The position numbers were made by a program, and so were the translations under genes. Below, piece after piece: positions 62,432 to 64,000 of a stretch of 64,000 nucleotides of DNA; the first letter of the stretch is position 1; every line of letters begins with the position of its first letter. Below the pieces are notes generated by a model. It did no database searches, was not told the DNA's origin, and saw only the letters and a program-made list of their open reading frames with translations. The stretch is from the NCBI RefSeq assembly GCF_009768885.1, contig NZ_WSQA01000001.1, forward strand, positions 434,001-498,000. Reading direction: 5' to 3'. Source of the stretch: Sphingobacterium humi (lineage in GTDB: Bacteria > Bacteroidota > Bacteroidia > Sphingobacteriales > Sphingobacteriaceae).

Positions 62432-63364
62432 TTAAGGAATTTTCAACCCTATGGATTGTGCTAAGGCCTCATAATCACGTTGCAGCTGGTCTAAGGCGCG
62501 CTCAGTTTCTTCATCAAAAGGCTCGATATCCTGGCGGCGCGTATACTGCCCCATGGGAAAGCCTTGTTTTTCCAGGTAATACTTGGCCGAAACCGGGTAA
62601 GCATAATGCATTACATCCATTTGATCAATAAAAAACTGTTGAACTTGTTCTACCTGCTCCAACTTCTCTGTATCATCATAATGCTGACATAACCAAACAA
62701 CTAATTCCGGAAAGTAGTTCCCTTGGATACAGGAAAGCCCTGCGGATCCTTTTTGTAAGGAATTAACCGCATGCACCATGTATGCATCATATAGGCCAAA
62801 TCCAGGCTTTTGATCCGCCGCTTCAATCTTCCGTTGGATATGTTCGATATCCAAGGAAGTATCTTTATGATAGTTGACACGGCCAAGCTGCACCAATTCA
62901 CCCAGAAAATCAGGGTCAATCAACCGCTTATAGGGCACGGGGCACTCATAGAATCCTAGTGGGATACCAGGTGTTAAGGCTAATAATTTGCGGACTTGTT
63001 CTTCGAAATAAGCATTGCTATCGCTTTCTTCGGCTAACAGACTCGTAATCACGATGACACTATCGATTCCAGTTTCATACATGGCTTGTACAAAGTCAGC
63101 CTGTTCCAGCAAACTGCCGGCAAAGGTTCCGGTTGCCACCACAGGCACGCGCCCCTTAACTTTTTCAACAATAAACCTTACAGACTGAAGCATCTCGGGC
63201 TTGGACAATTCAAACATTTCGCTGGAAAGACAATTGGCAAATAAACCGGCTGCACCTGCTTCTAAATAGAAGTCGATCAGCTTTTCTAAAGCCACATAAT
63301 CAATAGATAGGTCCTCCTGAAAAGGCATAAGCATGACAGGAATAAATTTTTTAGGTTTATTCAT
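62432..63364 (-). CDS. DapA/NanA-family aldolase (dihydrodipicolinate synthase superfamily)
   Basis: 310 residues. A TIM barrel with ALEKLIDFYLEAGAAGLFAN, VVATGTF, Tyr139 in GFYECPVPYKR and the Schiff-base Lys167 in VNYHKDTS. The active-site YxxP-like tyrosine and lysine are present. The GxxGE signature typical of true DapA is changed (CLSSEMFEL), so this is more like an N-acetylneuraminate lyase or keto-deoxy-sugar-acid aldolase than lysine biosynthesis. It sits 24 bp downstream of a sodium-solute symporter and 66 bp upstream of the DUF3748 gene on the same strand. Confidence 0.88.
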   Translation of the reverse strand: MNKPKKFIPVMLMPFQEDLSIDYVALEKLIDFYLEAGAAGLFANCLSSEMFELSKPEMLQSVRFIVEKVKGRVPVVATGTFAGSLLEQADFVQAMYETGIDSVIVITSLLAEESDSNAYFEEQVRKLLALTPGIPLGFYECPVPYKRLIDPDFLGELVQLGRVNYHKDTSLDIEHIQRKIEAADQKPGFGLYDAYMVHAVNSLQKGSAGLSCIQGNYFPELVVWLCQHYDDTEKLEQVEQVQQFFIDQMDVMHYAYPVSAKYYLEKQGFPMGQYTRRQDIEPFDEETERALDQLQRDYEALAQSIGLKIP

Positions 63365-63388
63365 AGGTAAAAAGATATGTTAGGTTAA

Positions 63389-64000
63389 TTATTTACGTGT
63401 TCTGTTTTGTACGAGTAAACCGACCAAACAAATGGTCAGGGTTCCGAATACGATGATTAAATTACTGTGTAAAGGATATTTTAAGTAGGCTAAGTTTTCC
63501 GGCAATAAATAGGATAAGGACATCCATAGGATAAGGGTTACCCCCATAAGTACCGCGATAATCGCGGCATTGTTGCTTGCTTTTTTAGCAATAAGACCGA
63601 GCAGAAAGAGGCCCAGCATCCCTCCAGCAAAGATTCCGGAGAGTGTCCACCAGATGTCGAGCAGGCTTTTCACCCCAATCATGGCAATTCCACAGCACAT
63701 ACCAACGAGCCCCACGATGACGGTTGCCAGGTACAGCACTTTTAAGTTTTTTGCCTCCCCCCCATTTTTATTGATGTATCGCTTATAGATGTCTTCGGTA
63801 AATACAGTTGCGGAGGCATTCATGCCCGAGCTTATCGTACTCATGGCCGCCGATAATAAGGCGGAAATAATAAGCCCCAAAATACCGGTTGGAATCATGT
63901 TCACCATAAAATGAGGCATGACCTTATCGCCGTAATCTTCCGGTTTTAGTTGGCTGGCGAGTTGTTGCACCTGCATATCCTGCGCCGGCAAGTGCAAGCG
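63389..64000 (-). CDS. Sodium:solute symporter, C-terminal part (5' end outside window)
   Basis: The frame continues past base 64000, so only the last 203 codons are seen. The SSS-family pattern GILGLIISALLSAAMSTISSGMNASATVFTEDIYKRY (in part) is the signature of helices 8-9, and four further membrane segments follow. SSS proteins import sugars, sialic acid or other organic acids with sodium. Together with the DapA-like aldolase and DUF3748 protein downstream it suggests uptake and cleavage of an acidic sugar. Confidence 0.9.
   Translation of the reverse strand, partial: RLHLPAQDMQVQQLASQLKPEDYGDKVMPHFMVNMIPTGILGLIISALLSAAMSTISSGMNASATVFTEDIYKRYINKNGGEAKNLKVLYLATVIVGLVGMCCGIAMIGVKSLLDIWWTLSGIFAGGMLGLFLLGLIAKKASNNAAIIAVLMGVTLILWMSLSYLLPENLAYLKYPLHSNLIIVFGTLTICLVGLLVQNRTRK

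Overview
The window looks like a chromosome segment of a Bacteroidota bacterium, most likely Sphingobacteriaceae (Sphingobacterium/Pedobacter-like). The evidence is a SusC/SusD pair with an ECF sigma factor and a FecR anti-sigma factor, WG-repeat and PorT-type proteins, a TamB/TamA-like envelope pair, -7 promoter boxes of the Bacteroidota form TAnnTTTG, and Shine-Dalgarno sequences that are nearly absent. No phage, insertion sequence, CRISPR array or rRNA gene was seen. The first and last genes are cut by the window edges.

Layout. 1-15210: a glycan-utilisation-type locus holding the end of a Gfo/Idh/MocA oxidoreductase, ECF sigma, FecR, SusC with an STN domain, SusD, a periplasmic FAD oxidoreductase, an SGNH/DUF4886 hydrolase, a beta-propeller protein and a convergent sulfatase. 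No glycoside hydrolase or lyase is present. 15348-19678: a WG-repeat protein, then a TPR histidine kinase and its LuxR-type response regulator. 19689-23006: a stress group (alpha/beta hydrolase, CsbD, large catalase). 23100-27025: a YbbA/YbbP-like ABC exporter divergent from a TesA-like esterase. 27116-28639: a SulP transporter. 28640-29340: an intergenic repeat element. 29349-32687: pstSCAB without phoU. 33153-38290: a sulfur-oxidation cluster (TlpA thioredoxin, Crp/Fnr regulator, persulfide-dioxygenase/rhodanese fusion, two YeeE/YedE halves, TauE/SafE, DUF4342). 39122-46691: TamB-like and TamA/BamA-like envelope genes. 46798-50887: malate dehydrogenase, retropepsin-like protease, MFS transporter, transaldolase, Fur. 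51444-53573: RNase R. 53580-53960: a second copy of the repeat element. 54222-57739: rpsL-rpsG-fusA-rpsJ. 57812-59211: tandem outer-membrane beta-barrel paralogues. 59525-59806: tRNA-Cys and a 59-residue basic protein. 59846-64000: CutC, an orphan gene, and a DUF3748/DapA-family/sodium-solute-symporter group that runs off the window.

The strongest unexplained signal is in the sulfur cluster. Three separate promoters (persulfide dioxygenase + crp, the YeeE pair, TauE) each carry a TGTAAC-N4-GTTACA-like dyad centred exactly 29.5 bp from the upstream edge of a -7 box. This implies one Crp/Fnr-type regulon controlled by the locally encoded Crp, whose sensor domain has three closely spaced cysteines. 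The second notable signal is a repeat family present twice (28.6-29.2 kb and 53.6-54.0 kb), with inverted arms, short tandem arrays growing from its ends, and an identical 36-bp downstream tail.
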